DNA of 64,000 nt from NCBI RefSeq assembly GCF_028687615.1, contig NZ_JAQTZU010000002.1, positions 62,001 to 126,000 of the forward strand. Reading direction: 5' to 3'. A program made the position numbers and the translations under genes. Source of the stretch: Methylovulum sp. Its GTDB lineage: Bacteria; Pseudomonadota; Gammaproteobacteria; Methylococcales; Methylomonadaceae. Below, one piece after another: positions 36,659 to 47,515 of the stretch. Below the pieces are notes generated by a model. That model was not told the origin of the DNA. It saw only the letters and a program-made list of their open reading frames with translations, and did not search any database. The number at the start of each line of letters is the position of its first letter. Position 1 is the first letter of the stretch.

Positions 36659-39600
36659 ATGGCTAAAAGACTGAAAGAAACACAACAAAAATCCCTAGAT
36701 ACCTTTAGGTTAAGACCGTTGCCGGCATGTATCCGCTTGGCGGTTGCTGGCGGGGTATTGATGGGTTCAGTGACGCCGGTCCAGGCCGAATTACCGATAC
36801 CTGCTTCAAGTTGGGCGGCAAAAGATATCGCCACGCAACAGATTATTGATAATGGCAGCACTTTGCATATTGACCAGCATGTACAAAATGCTGTCTTAAA
36901 CTGGGATAAATTTAATGTCGGTGCCAAGAACAAAGTCGAGTTCAACCAACCCAATAGCAGTTCAATTGCTTTAAACCGTATTTTTCAAGGTGCTCCAAGT
37001 GAGATACTTGGCAAAATTACCGCCAATGGACAGATATATCTTTATAACCAAAACGGTTTTGTGTTTGGTAAAGATTCAGTGGTGAATGTCAATACCTTAG
37101 TGGCTTCAACGCTGGATATTTCAGATGAGGTATTAAATAACGGCTTGGTTCAGCAAGCCGGTAAAGCCATAGATAGGGCCTCGTTAGGTGCAAACAACGA
37201 TGGTGATCGACCAACAATGGCAAAATCGTTTGTTAGGGTTGAACAAGGGGCCAAGATTCAAGCGAATGGCGATGCCAACAATGACGGCTTGGTTATTCTG
37301 GCGGCTCCCACGGTCGAAAATAAAGGCTCTATTTCCACGAATGAATTTGGCCAAGTTATTCTCGTAGGTAGCAAAGATAAAGTTTATTTACAAGCTGCTG
37401 ATAATCAAAGCCCTTTTTCCGGTTTGTTGGTGGAAGTTGAAACGGGGGGCAATGTATCCAATGTCGGCGACATATTGGTTAGGCAGGGTAATATTACTTT
37501 GGAAGGCTTCGCCGTTAATCAGGAAGGGCGTTTGACAGCAACAACTTCAGTCAATGTCAACGGTTCGATACGCTTATTGGCACAAGAAAAGCACAGCATT
37601 GAAAGTGGTAATTTTCTGGCGACCAAGACTATCCGTGATACCGGTTCGGATCGAAGTTCCTCAGTGACTTTTGGTGCCAAGAGCGTGACCGAAATTGTCG
37701 GCGACACGGAAACCAAAGACACGGCGATTGATAGCAAGTCCCAGACCCAATCCTATATAGAAGTGGTTGCCAATAAAATTCATATGAAAAGCGGGGCGCA
37801 GATAACGGCCCCTAATGCTGATATAAATATGGTGGCCACCGATGATTTGACTGTTATTGACCGCACCAGAATAGAAAATGGCAAACGTTTATTTAATGTC
37901 GTTTTAAAAAACAAAGATGCGACCCGCCAAACTCAAGGCCGTATTTTTATCGAAGAAGGTGCTGTTATCGATGTGTCCGGCAATAAAAACGTCAAAGTTG
38001 CAATGGAGCGTAATGTTGGTGAAGTATCAGTACAAACCTTTGATTTACGCGACTCGCCATTTCAGAAAGGTGGGGTCTTACAAGGGCAGACAGTCCGCAT
38101 TGACACCCGTAAAGATACAAAAATTGTTGATGCCACTGGTGCCGTAAACAGTATTCAGAGGACTATTGATGAGCGCCTGACCAAAGGCGGCAATATCAAT
38201 CTTTCTGCCAATGGTGACGTGGTCATTAATAGCGGTGCGGTGGTCAATATTTCGGGAGGTTCAATTGATTATCAGGATGGGTACATCAATACAACCAAAT
38301 TGTTGACGGATTACGGCAAGATTGTTGACATCAGCGAGGCTGATCCCAATGAGAAATATGTATCAATTTTGGGTGTTTACAAAGAGGTGCATGAAAAATG
38401 GGGTATCACCAAGATATGGGATAACTCTGCGTTGTTTGGAATGCGGCAATTTGAGAAAGGTTACACACAGGGCCAGGATGCCGGCAAGATCAATATCCAA
38501 GCCCCTCTATTATCCTGGAATGCGAATTTGATAGCAGGTTCTAGCGCGGGTGCTTATCAGCGCGACTTGGCCAATCAGCCATTTGGTGGTTCGTTTATCG
38601 TAAACCAAGATAGAACCCTGGAAAAAGATCTTATTTCTTTGCAAGATGTCATTATCCAGTCCGAAGAAAATAATTTTGCATTAAAAAATATAAGCGCCCC
38701 ATTTCCTACCAAACCAGACGAGACGACTCCGACTCCTTTGATTTTGTCAAGCTCCCTGTTTAACGGCTCAGGTATTCAAAACGTGCTCGTCAGGACGGGC
38801 GGCAATATCAAAATCAACAAAACGGTTACGCTTGATAAATTAGGTGCGGACATCTCATTGGATGGAGGCAGTGTCGATGTGTACGGTAAAATTTACTCGG
38901 CAGGTGGTGAAATCAACTTGAACACCAATACCTATGGTGTTGACCGCGGTCAAAGCGGTGAAATTACCCTTGGGAGGGCGGCCATGTTGGATGTGTCGGG
39001 CCGTTGGATAAATGATTACCAATTGGGGTTTGCCGCCATTCCAGTTGATCCATTGTTGATTGATGGCGGTTCTGTCAACTTGACGGCTGTCCGTGATTTA
39101 AAAATAAATGCCGGCGCTTCCATTAAGGCCGATGGCGGTGCGCATTTATCTATTAATAATACATTGACAGAAGGAAAGGGAGGAGATATTAGCCTAGCGG
39201 CGGTTGGTTATTTGGGTGCCCCGAGTGTCCTCCATCTTAATGGAAAATTGTCGGCTTGGGGATTGTCGGAGGGTGGCAGTTTAAATCTAACCAGTGCCAA
39301 AATTGCAGTCGGCTCATTTGCAACAACACCTGACAGCAATGGTATTGCCCCCTTGGTTTTGAGTGTTACTAACGGCAATTTTGACAAATTGGCAAATTCC
39401 GGTTTTAGCAAAATCAATCTTGAAAGCAAATTTGACAACCTAAAAGTGAGTGGCGACACCCATTTGACCTTGTTGGCAAAAAACCGTGTGTTGGATGGTG
39501 ATTTTAGCCAGCATGCCAGTGGTAAGCAGTTGCTCAAATTTTCGCATGTTGAAACATTGCCTGAACATTTGCGCAATCCTGTGGATTTGAACCTGACCGC

Positions 39601-42600
39601 GCAGGATGATGTGGTATTGGCAACGGGTAGCGAGATTATTGCTGATACAGGTGCGTCCATCGATTTGGTCTCCCACAATGCGGGTATTTTTGTCGATGGC
39701 AAAATTTCCGCTCCTGCGGGTTCCATTAATTTAAGTATTGATGTCAATGACGCCTCTTCACCTTTATATAATCCGGCACAAGCAATATGGTTAGGCAGCC
39801 ATTCACAGTTGTTGGCTGCGGGGGCAACCATTAGACAGCCGCTTGATGCCTCGAACAGGCGTTTAGGTGACGTGTTGGATGGTGGCAAAGTCAGTTTAAC
39901 GGCAAACCGCGGATATGTCGTACAAGAAGAAGGCTCTTTGATTGATGTGTCGGGTACGCAGGCCGTGTTGGATTTACCGGTTATTGATGGCAATAGCACG
40001 GTCAACAGTTATCAGCCTAAGAATATAGGTTCCAATGCCGGTTCAATTGCCATTGCATCTGGGGAAGGTGTTGTCCTTGAAGGGAGCATTAAAGGACAGG
40101 CGGGTTCAAAAACCACCAATAATGGTCGCTTTGATTTAACATTAAATCCTGATATTCGCGGCGTAACCGATGACAATACCTCTTTTCCGAACGGACCAAC
40201 TGTAATTAAGGTTACCCAGCATAAGGAAAATGTTCTTAGTGGCAAGGCTTCTTATGGTGATTCATTGGATGACCTGGGTTTAAATGGTGTGGCAACAGTC
40301 AGTAGCGATTTTATTGAGAATGGCAATTTCGGTGATGTGCGTTTGACGGATCCCGATGAGATTCGGTTTGTTGGCAGTGTCGATCTGAATACTAAAGCCC
40401 GCATAGAATTGAATACTCAAAAAATTGGTTGGGAAGCAGCCAGTGGTTCCAAAGAGAATACCGTCAAGTTGGACACTGCTTATTTTAAGGCGGGTTTGGA
40501 TGTAAACGTTACCAATACAAGTTTTAATGCCGCACTAAAGAAAGGCGAGGGAAAATTAACAACAAATTCTCTTTGGACTGAATTGGTCGGCCCTACCCGT
40601 TGGGACAGCTTCAAGCAGATTAACTTTAAAAGCACTCATGAGCTGCGGGTTAGGGGGGTTTATGACACCACGCAACAAAAATATCTCGGTTCTTTAAAAA
40701 CGGCTGCAAATCTGAACTTAAACGCCAGCCAAATTTATCCCAGCACACTAACTGAATTTACTTTTACCGTTGACCAAAAAGCCAGTCCTAATGGCAGAAT
40801 TAATATAACTGGAAGAAACACCGATGAGACCCCGTTGTCCGCTGACGGTGTTTTAAATTTTGTTGCCCCAAACATTAATCAAAATGGCGTGTTAAAAGCA
40901 CCATTTGGTGCGATCAATTTAAATGCGGGTACCCGTTTAACCTTAGGTGGCAAGAGCCTGACATCCGTTTCTGCTGACGGCAAACTGATCCCTTTTGGTA
41001 ATACGCTAGGCGGACTTTTTTGGATTTATCCTAAATTTGATGAAAGAAGGTTGGTTTTTAACGCTAAATCGCAGGATTATCGACCGATTCAGTCCAAGCA
41101 AGTGAATTTGACCGCACCTGATATAGAGTTGGCGAAAGGCAGCAAAATAGATGTTTCTGGCGGCGGTGATTTGCTTTCTTATGAGTTTATTCCTAATTCA
41201 GGAGGCGGAACTAATGATTATTTGGATTCCATTAGCCCTTCCTATCAAGGTGGTTTTGCTATAGTTCCTTCGTTTGGTTCATCGCTGGCTCCTTATGATC
41301 CGTTACAACAACAGGACTTTGCCAAATTGACTGCTGAACAACAGGCCATTTACGGTGAGGGTAATAAAGTCTATTTGAGTGGCTCAGGTCAATTACCGGC
41401 AGGGAACTATACAATATTGCCGGCGCGTTATGCTTTGTTACCGGGCGCCTTTTTAGTCACCCCGCAAGCGAATACACAGGATCAAGTGCTGACAACTTAT
41501 AATGCCGCTGATCAGACGATAGTCAGCGGTCATTTTGCTAATGCGGGCGCAAAAACACATGATGCGCGGTCCAGTGGTTTTTTACTTGAATCAGGTGATG
41601 AAGTCCGTAAACATTCTCAATATATAGAAGAAACCGCCAACTCATTTTTTGTAAAACAAGCTATTCTCAAAGAAACTACTGTGCCGTTGATCCCCAAAGA
41701 CAGCGGTCAAATTGCTATAGATGTGGCAAATAAATTGATTGTCGAAGGTTCGATTAACTCCACTCCTATGACGGATGTTAATGGTGTCGGGCGTGGCGGT
41801 AAACTGGATATCACTACCAATAACAACATCAAAATTGTTGATGCTTTAAGCGTTACAGATAAACCAGGAACCTTGGAAATTCTGGCGAATGGTTTAAATA
41901 ACTTGAATCTCGACAGTTTGTTCTTAGGCGGTGTCCGTAGTCGGGATAATGCGACCGGGCAAACGAATTTATTAGTAAAAACGGCAAATGTAGAGGTCGA
42001 TAACGGCGTCAATATTAAAGTTAAAGATTTGATTGTCGCCGCCAAAAATAAAGTGTCTATCGATAGTGACGCAGTGTTGACGGCTAGCGGTGAAGTCAAC
42101 ACTGGCGATACCGTACTTAAAGTCACTAATTACGGTGCATTGTTGAGGGTTTCGGGCGACAAACAAATCAGTTTGAGTGACGAATCTACACGCAATAGCT
42201 CTCAAGGTGAATTGACCATTGGTGCAGGCGCGGTGATAAATGGCATAACCAAAGGAAATGTTTCAACATTAAAGTCGGTCTTATTGGACGGCAGCAAAAA
42301 CACCCGGCTTGCGGGTGATATTTTGATGACGGGAGGTTCTCTTAGCCTGTACGCCAATGCCATCAATCTCGGTGAATTGAGCAATGACATGCCAGGGGCA
42401 TTAAATTTATCAAATCAAAAATTATCGCATTTATCTGTCGATGAATTACAACTCAATAGCCGCCAAGCCATTAATTTATATGGCAGTGTCGGTCAAGTTG
42501 GCGGTGATGGGCAATTTCTGACTGAAGGTGGCGAAGTCGTGCCATTGCATTTTGGTAGCTTGTTAATCGACGCGGCGGGTTTTTCGGGTTTTGACAACCA

Positions 42601-45600
42601 AGGAAAATCAGTAAGATTGCAAGCCGATAGCCTGATTCTTCAAAATTCAACCGGAGCGGCCAGCGTTGCCGGTACAGGAAACGGCCGGCTTGATTTTTTA
42701 ACCAATAACTATACCCAAGGTGCAGGACGGTTTGCTTTCAATGGCTTTAACACTGTCAATGTCAAGCCATTATCATCAAGCGAACAAGCAAGCCACTTTC
42801 ATATTGATGGTGAAAGCGTAGTAACTGTTGCTGGTGATTTGAATATCAAAACTGATTATCTCGCCGGAACAGGTGGTGCTGATTTGGTCATCAATGCGGC
42901 GGGCCATAAGGTTAATTTTACCAATGCAGGGCATGTTGATAACACGGTGGCCAGTGGATTTGGTGCAGGAGTCAGTATCTTGGCTGATGATATTGATTTT
43001 AATACCACGGCTTTATTGTATTCCGGCAAATTGGCATTACACGCCACTCAGGGCGGTGTGGTGGTCGGGGAACAAGCTAAAATTGATCTGTCCGGTAAAG
43101 AAGTGAAGTTTGCCGATGTTAAACAGTACACCCCAGGAGGCGTGTTCAGTGCCGAGGCGGATCAGGGCAAAATAACGCTGTCCGCCAATTCCAATGTGAA
43201 CTTGAATAGCGGTGGCGGTGGTGCTGAAGGTGGACGTCTGATTTTAAAAGCACCTAAACAAACGATAGATTGGTCAGGGATGGTCACCGCAACATCCGGC
43301 AGTGCCGTGGTGGATATTAAGAATTTCAGTCCATCAATGGGTTTCGTTGATTGGATGGGCATTTTGGCTAAGGCCGGAATTTCTGAATCCCTTTATTTCC
43401 GTACCCGTGAAAGTGATATTGTCCAAGGTGGCGATAATACCATTAAAGCCAAAGCTGTCAGTTTGGTGGCGGATCAAGGTGCGATAAATTTATCAGGAAC
43501 GATTAATACCGATGGCGGGGCAGAGGGCGGTGCCATCGAGTTATATGCAGGCGATAAAATTACTTTGCAAAACGGTAGTGTTTTGACCTCTAAAGGAGTT
43601 AAAGGCGGTAAGGTTTTGCTGTCATCTGTTGATGCCGATAAAGACGGAATCAGTGGTATTGCCCTCCAATCGGGTGCATCAATTGATGTTACTGGCAGTG
43701 CGGTCCGGGGAGGGGAGGTTGTCTTGCGGGCTCTGCGTGACAGTACTGGCAAAGTCATTAACATAAGCCCGATTGCCGAAAATGTTGTTAAGGGGGCGGC
43801 CAATTACTATGCTGAAGGTGTGCAAAAATATGGTAACGCTGATATAGCCAATGGTGAAATAAATAGCACAGTCATTGCCACGATTAAATCAGATACTGAT
43901 GCGTATATGACTGCTGCCAATATGCAGCAGGTCAATGATCAAATTGATAGCAAAATCCAATTGCGTGCGGGTGTGGAAATTGACTACACAGGTAATTTAA
44001 CCGTCAAAGACAAATGGGATTTTCAAGAATGGCGATATGGCGATGATATAGCCGGCAACTTGGTCATGAGCGCCACTGGTAAGCTGACCATCGCCAATTC
44101 CATCTCTGATGCCTATAAACGTGGCTTTGATGCTTTTTTTAATCAGGTTGATATATTACAGGGTGGTAATTCCTGGTCTTACCAATTAACCGCAGGTGCA
44201 GATCTACATAGTGCGGACAATTTCGCAACGATCAATAATTCCGGGCATAATTTGGAAATTCAGGGTGCAAAAAATGCTCCGGTGACGGTACGAACCGGCG
44301 TAGGCGACATTAAATTGGCGGCTGGCGGCGATATTATTTTTAAAAATCAGTATGCCACCGTGTACAGCGCAGGTAAGCCAACAGAAACACAACGTTACGG
44401 TGTTTTGGGTGATTATTTGACCACTACGGATTATGCTTCACTTGTCGATGCTGAATATGCCGTTGACGGCGGTGATCTGGTCTTCAAGGCAGACAACAAT
44501 ATCCAAGGTGCGGTCAGTGATCAATTTATTAGTGAATGGCTAGTGAGGGTGGGCGATTGGGGTAGTAGCCGTCCATTAAACGATGCCACCGACAGCCGGA
44601 TTGCAACGGCCTGGGGAGTCAATGTAAATACCTTCCGGCAAAATGTAGGTTTGTTTGGTGGCGGCAAGGTTGATATCAACGCGGGTGGGAACATCAATAA
44701 CTTATCTGTGATGATGCCGACTACCGGCAAACAGATAGGCACATTGGCGGGCGGTAATAACTCATCTGGTGCGCCAAAATTTTCACATAACGTTGTTGAC
44801 GTGAAAGGTGGTGGACAACTCTTGGTAAAAGCTGGTGGGGATATTGCTGGGGGTGCTTATTTCTTGGGTAAAGGAGATGGCAATATTTCCGCAGATGGCC
44901 AAGTGACTGGCGGGAAAGAATTTATTAATGGGCCGCAATTAGTTATGGGGGATGCTACTCTTGCCCTAAGCGCAAAACAGGGCGTCAGTCTGACGGCGGT
45001 TTCTGATGCGATGATGCTATCCAATTTAAATCAATTTTATTCCTATACCCAGACCAGTGGCATAACGGTCAAGTCTTTGTCTGGAGACGTAATTCTCGGC
45101 GCGGACACCTCTGTAGTCAGAAATAAATTGGGCTTGTTAGGAAGTGAAGATGAAGCCGAAACGATTATTTATCCGAGTTCAGTCGAAACTACCGCCTTCG
45201 GTGGTAGTGTCTATGTTGATCAGATCAATTTGTTTCCATCGATATCATCAAAACTGAACATTTTGGCTAAGGAGAGCATTAAAGCCAACACGGCTTCTGA
45301 GAGTACGCTTGCCAAGGGCTTTTTCCTGCGTGATGTAGATATAAGCTTGCTGCCTAACTATTTGTCCCCGGTAGATTCGGGCTTTGACCACTTTGTCGGC
45401 CCGTTAACGGAAACTAGACGCTTCTTTACTTCATCATTACCTTTATTGCATCGTGATGATAAAGAGCCGGTGCGGTTGATTACCCAAGACGGTGATATTC
45501 AAGATATTCAGGCAATTTTTGCAAAACACGCTGTTGTGCAAGCAGGACGCGATTTAAGCAACTTGAGCTTGGACATTCAAAATATTCAAGGCGATGATGT

Positions 45601-47293
45601 GACCATCCTATCAGCAGGCCGTGATATTAACTATGATGTCCCGCTAGATGACGATTTCGGTTTTTTGATTGTGAACAACGCGACCGCTCCATTCTTGCAA
45701 ATTTCAGGTCCTGGGGATGTTTTGGTCAAGACCGGACGTAACTTAGATTTAGGCGTGTCAAAAGGTTTGCTCACGGTGGGTGGGGAATTAAACTCAAATT
45801 TAGACAGTAAAGGCGCAAATGTCAGCGTTTTGGCGGGTTTAAACGGATATGGCCTAAATTACACGGGATTTATCAGCAAGTATTTAGAAGACTACCCTTT
45901 AGATAACAATTTTGATGCGGTAAGCGGGCTGATAACGACATTTATTCACGAGCGTTTGGGTGATGACAACATTACCACGCCAGAAGCGTTGAAATTATTC
46001 AAAAACTTGGATCTAACCGAGTATGCCGGTATACAGGGTAAACTCAACGCACTTATCCTGCCTGTTTACCAAAACAACGGCCAGCTCTCCTATCAAGGTA
46101 TTAGCAACCAAGAGATCATTGACTCCCTTAAAGGCAATGGTAAGGTCAGCTATGACACCTTGATCGATAAATATTTGCAACATTTTGCCGTGGCGGAGCA
46201 GTTTAATAGTGCCTATGGTGTTATCACTGGTTTTATGCGTGATCGATTGGGTAGCAAGGATCTTACCGATGCCCAGGCTCTGGCTTTGTTCAAAGTTCTT
46301 GAAAGTGATGACTATTTAAGTATCCAGCAACAACTCAATAACGCGGTGTTACCTGTATATTTCAACGAGATAAAAGAATCAGGGGCCGCTTCGGCGAATG
46401 ACAAAGCTTCTGGAAATGATAGGGCGTATGCTGCCATCAATACCTTATTCCCTGGCAGCGAGTTAAAAACTGACGATCAAAAGTTTCCATGGGCAGGCAA
46501 TGTCAACCTTACTTTTAGTACGATACAAACAGTTGAGGGCGGCGATATAAACCTGTTGGTGCCCGGTGGAAAAGTCAGTGCCGGATTATCATTTGCTTTC
46601 CCGGGCTTGGAGTTTGATGAAAAAACGAATGAAGACGGTAAGAAGCCTTCTGATCTAGGCATTATTGCCCAAAAAGAAGGGGATATTAATGCGGTCGTCC
46701 GGGATGATTTTACAGTCAACTTGTCGCGTGTGTTCACCCAAGTGGGTGGGAATATCACTATTTGGTCAACTGAAGGGAATATTGATGCTGGGCGTGGTGC
46801 AAAAACAGCCTTGTCAGTTCCTGAAACGGTGGTGATTCCGTCAAATTATGGGAAAAAATCGGTTGTCAGACCGGCTGTTTCCGGTAGTGGCGTCCGTGCC
46901 GCAGCCCCTCAGGATAGCCTTACCGGGCAAGGGGATGTCTTCCTATTTGCGCCTGGCGGTATCGTTAATGCCGGTGAGGCCGGTATCGGCGGCAGTAACG
47001 TGACCATTTCCGCAACTGCCGTATTGGGGGCCAATAACATCCAGGTAGGTGGCGTAAGCACCGGGGTGCCTACGGCATCGGTCGGTAGTCTTGCGGCTGG
47101 CTTATCTGGTGTAAGCAACTTAAGTGCCAGTGTCAGCCAAATTGCCCAGGCTGCAACTGATACCTCTGAAAAAGACAAATCCGATAAATCAGATAAAAGC
47201 GCGAAATTGGGTATTTTAAGCGTTGATTTTATTGGTTATGGTGATGAAACAACCGACACCAAAAATAAAAACAAATCCCGTCCCGCATCTTAA
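36659..47293 (+). CDS. Giant TpsA exoprotein, filamentous haemagglutinin-like
   Basis: The 3544-residue protein has an extended Tps-type signal (cleavage near VQA43). A TPS secretion domain at about 44-170 contains EFNQPNSSSIALNRIF and LYNQNGFVFGKDS. The body is a long series of beta-helix-type repeats such as GGNINLSANGDVVINSGAVV and INLSGTINTDGGAEGGAIEL. I found only one cysteine, within the signal region, as is usual for TpsA. The C-terminal third resembles DUF3739-type haemagglutinins. It includes two related helical segments at about residues 3070-3142 and 3163-3242 that interrupt the beta pattern. The end is Lys/Asp-rich (EKDKSDKSDKSAKLG). No toxin domain or anchor was seen. Likely a surface adhesin or a scaffold for a ligand. 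Confidence 0.92.
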   Translation: MAKRLKETQQKSLDTFRLRPLPACIRLAVAGGVLMGSVTPVQAELPIPASSWAAKDIATQQIIDNGSTLHIDQHVQNAVLNWDKFNVGAKNKVEFNQPNSSSIALNRIFQGAPSEILGKITANGQIYLYNQNGFVFGKDSVVNVNTLVASTLDISDEVLNNGLVQQAGKAIDRASLGANNDGDRPTMAKSFVRVEQGAKIQANGDANNDGLVILAAPTVENKGSISTNEFGQVILVGSKDKVYLQAADNQSPFSGLLVEVETGGNVSNVGDILVRQGNITLEGFAVNQEGRLTATTSVNVNGSIRLLAQEKHSIESGNFLATKTIRDTGSDRSSSVTFGAKSVTEIVGDTETKDTAIDSKSQTQSYIEVVANKIHMKSGAQITAPNADINMVATDDLTVIDRTRIENGKRLFNVVLKNKDATRQTQGRIFIEEGAVIDVSGNKNVKVAMERNVGEVSVQTFDLRDSPFQKGGVLQGQTVRIDTRKDTKIVDATGAVNSIQRTIDERLTKGGNINLSANGDVVINSGAVVNISGGSIDYQDGYINTTKLLTDYGKIVDISEADPNEKYVSILGVYKEVHEKWGITKIWDNSALFGMRQFEKGYTQGQDAGKINIQAPLLSWNANLIAGSSAGAYQRDLANQPFGGSFIVNQDRTLEKDLISLQDVIIQSEENNFALKNISAPFPTKPDETTPTPLILSSSLFNGSGIQNVLVRTGGNIKINKTVTLDKLGADISLDGGSVDVYGKIYSAGGEINLNTNTYGVDRGQSGEITLGRAAMLDVSGRWINDYQLGFAAIPVDPLLIDGGSVNLTAVRDLKINAGASIKADGGAHLSINNTLTEGKGGDISLAAVGYLGAPSVLHLNGKLSAWGLSEGGSLNLTSAKIAVGSFATTPDSNGIAPLVLSVTNGNFDKLANSGFSKINLESKFDNLKVSGDTHLTLLAKNRVLDGDFSQHASGKQLLKFSHVETLPEHLRNPVDLNLTAQDDVVLATGSEIIADTGASIDLVSHNAGIFVDGKISAPAGSINLSIDVNDASSPLYNPAQAIWLGSHSQLLAAGATIRQPLDASNRRLGDVLDGGKVSLTANRGYVVQEEGSLIDVSGTQAVLDLPVIDGNSTVNSYQPKNIGSNAGSIAIASGEGVVLEGSIKGQAGSKTTNNGRFDLTLNPDIRGVTDDNTSFPNGPTVIKVTQHKENVLSGKASYGDSLDDLGLNGVATVSSDFIENGNFGDVRLTDPDEIRFVGSVDLNTKARIELNTQKIGWEAASGSKENTVKLDTAYFKAGLDVNVTNTSFNAALKKGEGKLTTNSLWTELVGPTRWDSFKQINFKSTHELRVRGVYDTTQQKYLGSLKTAANLNLNASQIYPSTLTEFTFTVDQKASPNGRINITGRNTDETPLSADGVLNFVAPNINQNGVLKAPFGAINLNAGTRLTLGGKSLTSVSADGKLIPFGNTLGGLFWIYPKFDERRLVFNAKSQDYRPIQSKQVNLTAPDIELAKGSKIDVSGGGDLLSYEFIPNSGGGTNDYLDSISPSYQGGFAIVPSFGSSLAPYDPLQQQDFAKLTAEQQAIYGEGNKVYLSGSGQLPAGNYTILPARYALLPGAFLVTPQANTQDQVLTTYNAADQTIVSGHFANAGAKTHDARSSGFLLESGDEVRKHSQYIEETANSFFVKQAILKETTVPLIPKDSGQIAIDVANKLIVEGSINSTPMTDVNGVGRGGKLDITTNNNIKIVDALSVTDKPGTLEILANGLNNLNLDSLFLGGVRSRDNATGQTNLLVKTANVEVDNGVNIKVKDLIVAAKNKVSIDSDAVLTASGEVNTGDTVLKVTNYGALLRVSGDKQISLSDESTRNSSQGELTIGAGAVINGITKGNVSTLKSVLLDGSKNTRLAGDILMTGGSLSLYANAINLGELSNDMPGALNLSNQKLSHLSVDELQLNSRQAINLYGSVGQVGGDGQFLTEGGEVVPLHFGSLLIDAAGFSGFDNQGKSVRLQADSLILQNSTGAASVAGTGNGRLDFLTNNYTQGAGRFAFNGFNTVNVKPLSSSEQASHFHIDGESVVTVAGDLNIKTDYLAGTGGADLVINAAGHKVNFTNAGHVDNTVASGFGAGVSILADDIDFNTTALLYSGKLALHATQGGVVVGEQAKIDLSGKEVKFADVKQYTPGGVFSAEADQGKITLSANSNVNLNSGGGGAEGGRLILKAPKQTIDWSGMVTATSGSAVVDIKNFSPSMGFVDWMGILAKAGISESLYFRTRESDIVQGGDNTIKAKAVSLVADQGAINLSGTINTDGGAEGGAIELYAGDKITLQNGSVLTSKGVKGGKVLLSSVDADKDGISGIALQSGASIDVTGSAVRGGEVVLRALRDSTGKVINISPIAENVVKGAANYYAEGVQKYGNADIANGEINSTVIATIKSDTDAYMTAANMQQVNDQIDSKIQLRAGVEIDYTGNLTVKDKWDFQEWRYGDDIAGNLVMSATGKLTIANSISDAYKRGFDAFFNQVDILQGGNSWSYQLTAGADLHSADNFATINNSGHNLEIQGAKNAPVTVRTGVGDIKLAAGGDIIFKNQYATVYSAGKPTETQRYGVLGDYLTTTDYASLVDAEYAVDGGDLVFKADNNIQGAVSDQFISEWLVRVGDWGSSRPLNDATDSRIATAWGVNVNTFRQNVGLFGGGKVDINAGGNINNLSVMMPTTGKQIGTLAGGNNSSGAPKFSHNVVDVKGGGQLLVKAGGDIAGGAYFLGKGDGNISADGQVTGGKEFINGPQLVMGDATLALSAKQGVSLTAVSDAMMLSNLNQFYSYTQTSGITVKSLSGDVILGADTSVVRNKLGLLGSEDEAETIIYPSSVETTAFGGSVYVDQINLFPSISSKLNILAKESIKANTASESTLAKGFFLRDVDISLLPNYLSPVDSGFDHFVGPLTETRRFFTSSLPLLHRDDKEPVRLITQDGDIQDIQAIFAKHAVVQAGRDLSNLSLDIQNIQGDDVTILSAGRDINYDVPLDDDFGFLIVNNATAPFLQISGPGDVLVKTGRNLDLGVSKGLLTVGGELNSNLDSKGANVSVLAGLNGYGLNYTGFISKYLEDYPLDNNFDAVSGLITTFIHERLGDDNITTPEALKLFKNLDLTEYAGIQGKLNALILPVYQNNGQLSYQGISNQEIIDSLKGNGKVSYDTLIDKYLQHFAVAEQFNSAYGVITGFMRDRLGSKDLTDAQALALFKVLESDDYLSIQQQLNNAVLPVYFNEIKESGAASANDKASGNDRAYAAINTLFPGSELKTDDQKFPWAGNVNLTFSTIQTVEGGDINLLVPGGKVSAGLSFAFPGLEFDEKTNEDGKKPSDLGIIAQKEGDINAVVRDDFTVNLSRVFTQVGGNITIWSTEGNIDAGRGAKTALSVPETVVIPSNYGKKSVVRPAVSGSGVRAAAPQDSLTGQGDVFLFAPGGIVNAGEAGIGGSNVTISATAVLGANNIQVGGVSTGVPTASVGSLAAGLSGVSNLSASVSQIAQAATDTSEKDKSDKSDKSAKLGILSVDFIGYGDETTDTKNKNKSRPAS

Positions 47294-47325
47294 ACAGCAT
47301 CAAGCTCTTTATGGTTATTTAATAT

Positions 47326-47358
47326 CAAGGGAATACAACATAAGTTGCTATTCCCTTG
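47326..47358 (+). terminator. Probable terminator after tpsA
   Basis: CAAGGGAATA and TATTCCCTTG form a 10-bp stem around a 13-nt loop, followed by TTTATCTTA. It would separate tpsA transcription from the Ton-like genes, which start about 160 bp later. Confidence 0.6.
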
Positions 47359-47515
47359 TTTATCTTATGTGACAACAGAGCAAACCATTATCATAAGTTT
47401 GTTACTTGGCTTAGGCCACCTCGCGATTTAATAGCCCCCTTTTTTAGTAGCTTGGTATTAGTTTGTTAAAGTAATAATACTGTAACGATGTTTTGTAATA
47501 ATTTTGGCATTAATT

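Noticed and set aside
36659..47293. A contact-dependent inhibition toxin (CdiA-type) reading of the giant TpsA
   Set aside because: No C-terminal toxin domain, no VENN-type motif and no small immunity gene follows; the next gene is the ExbB-like fusion.
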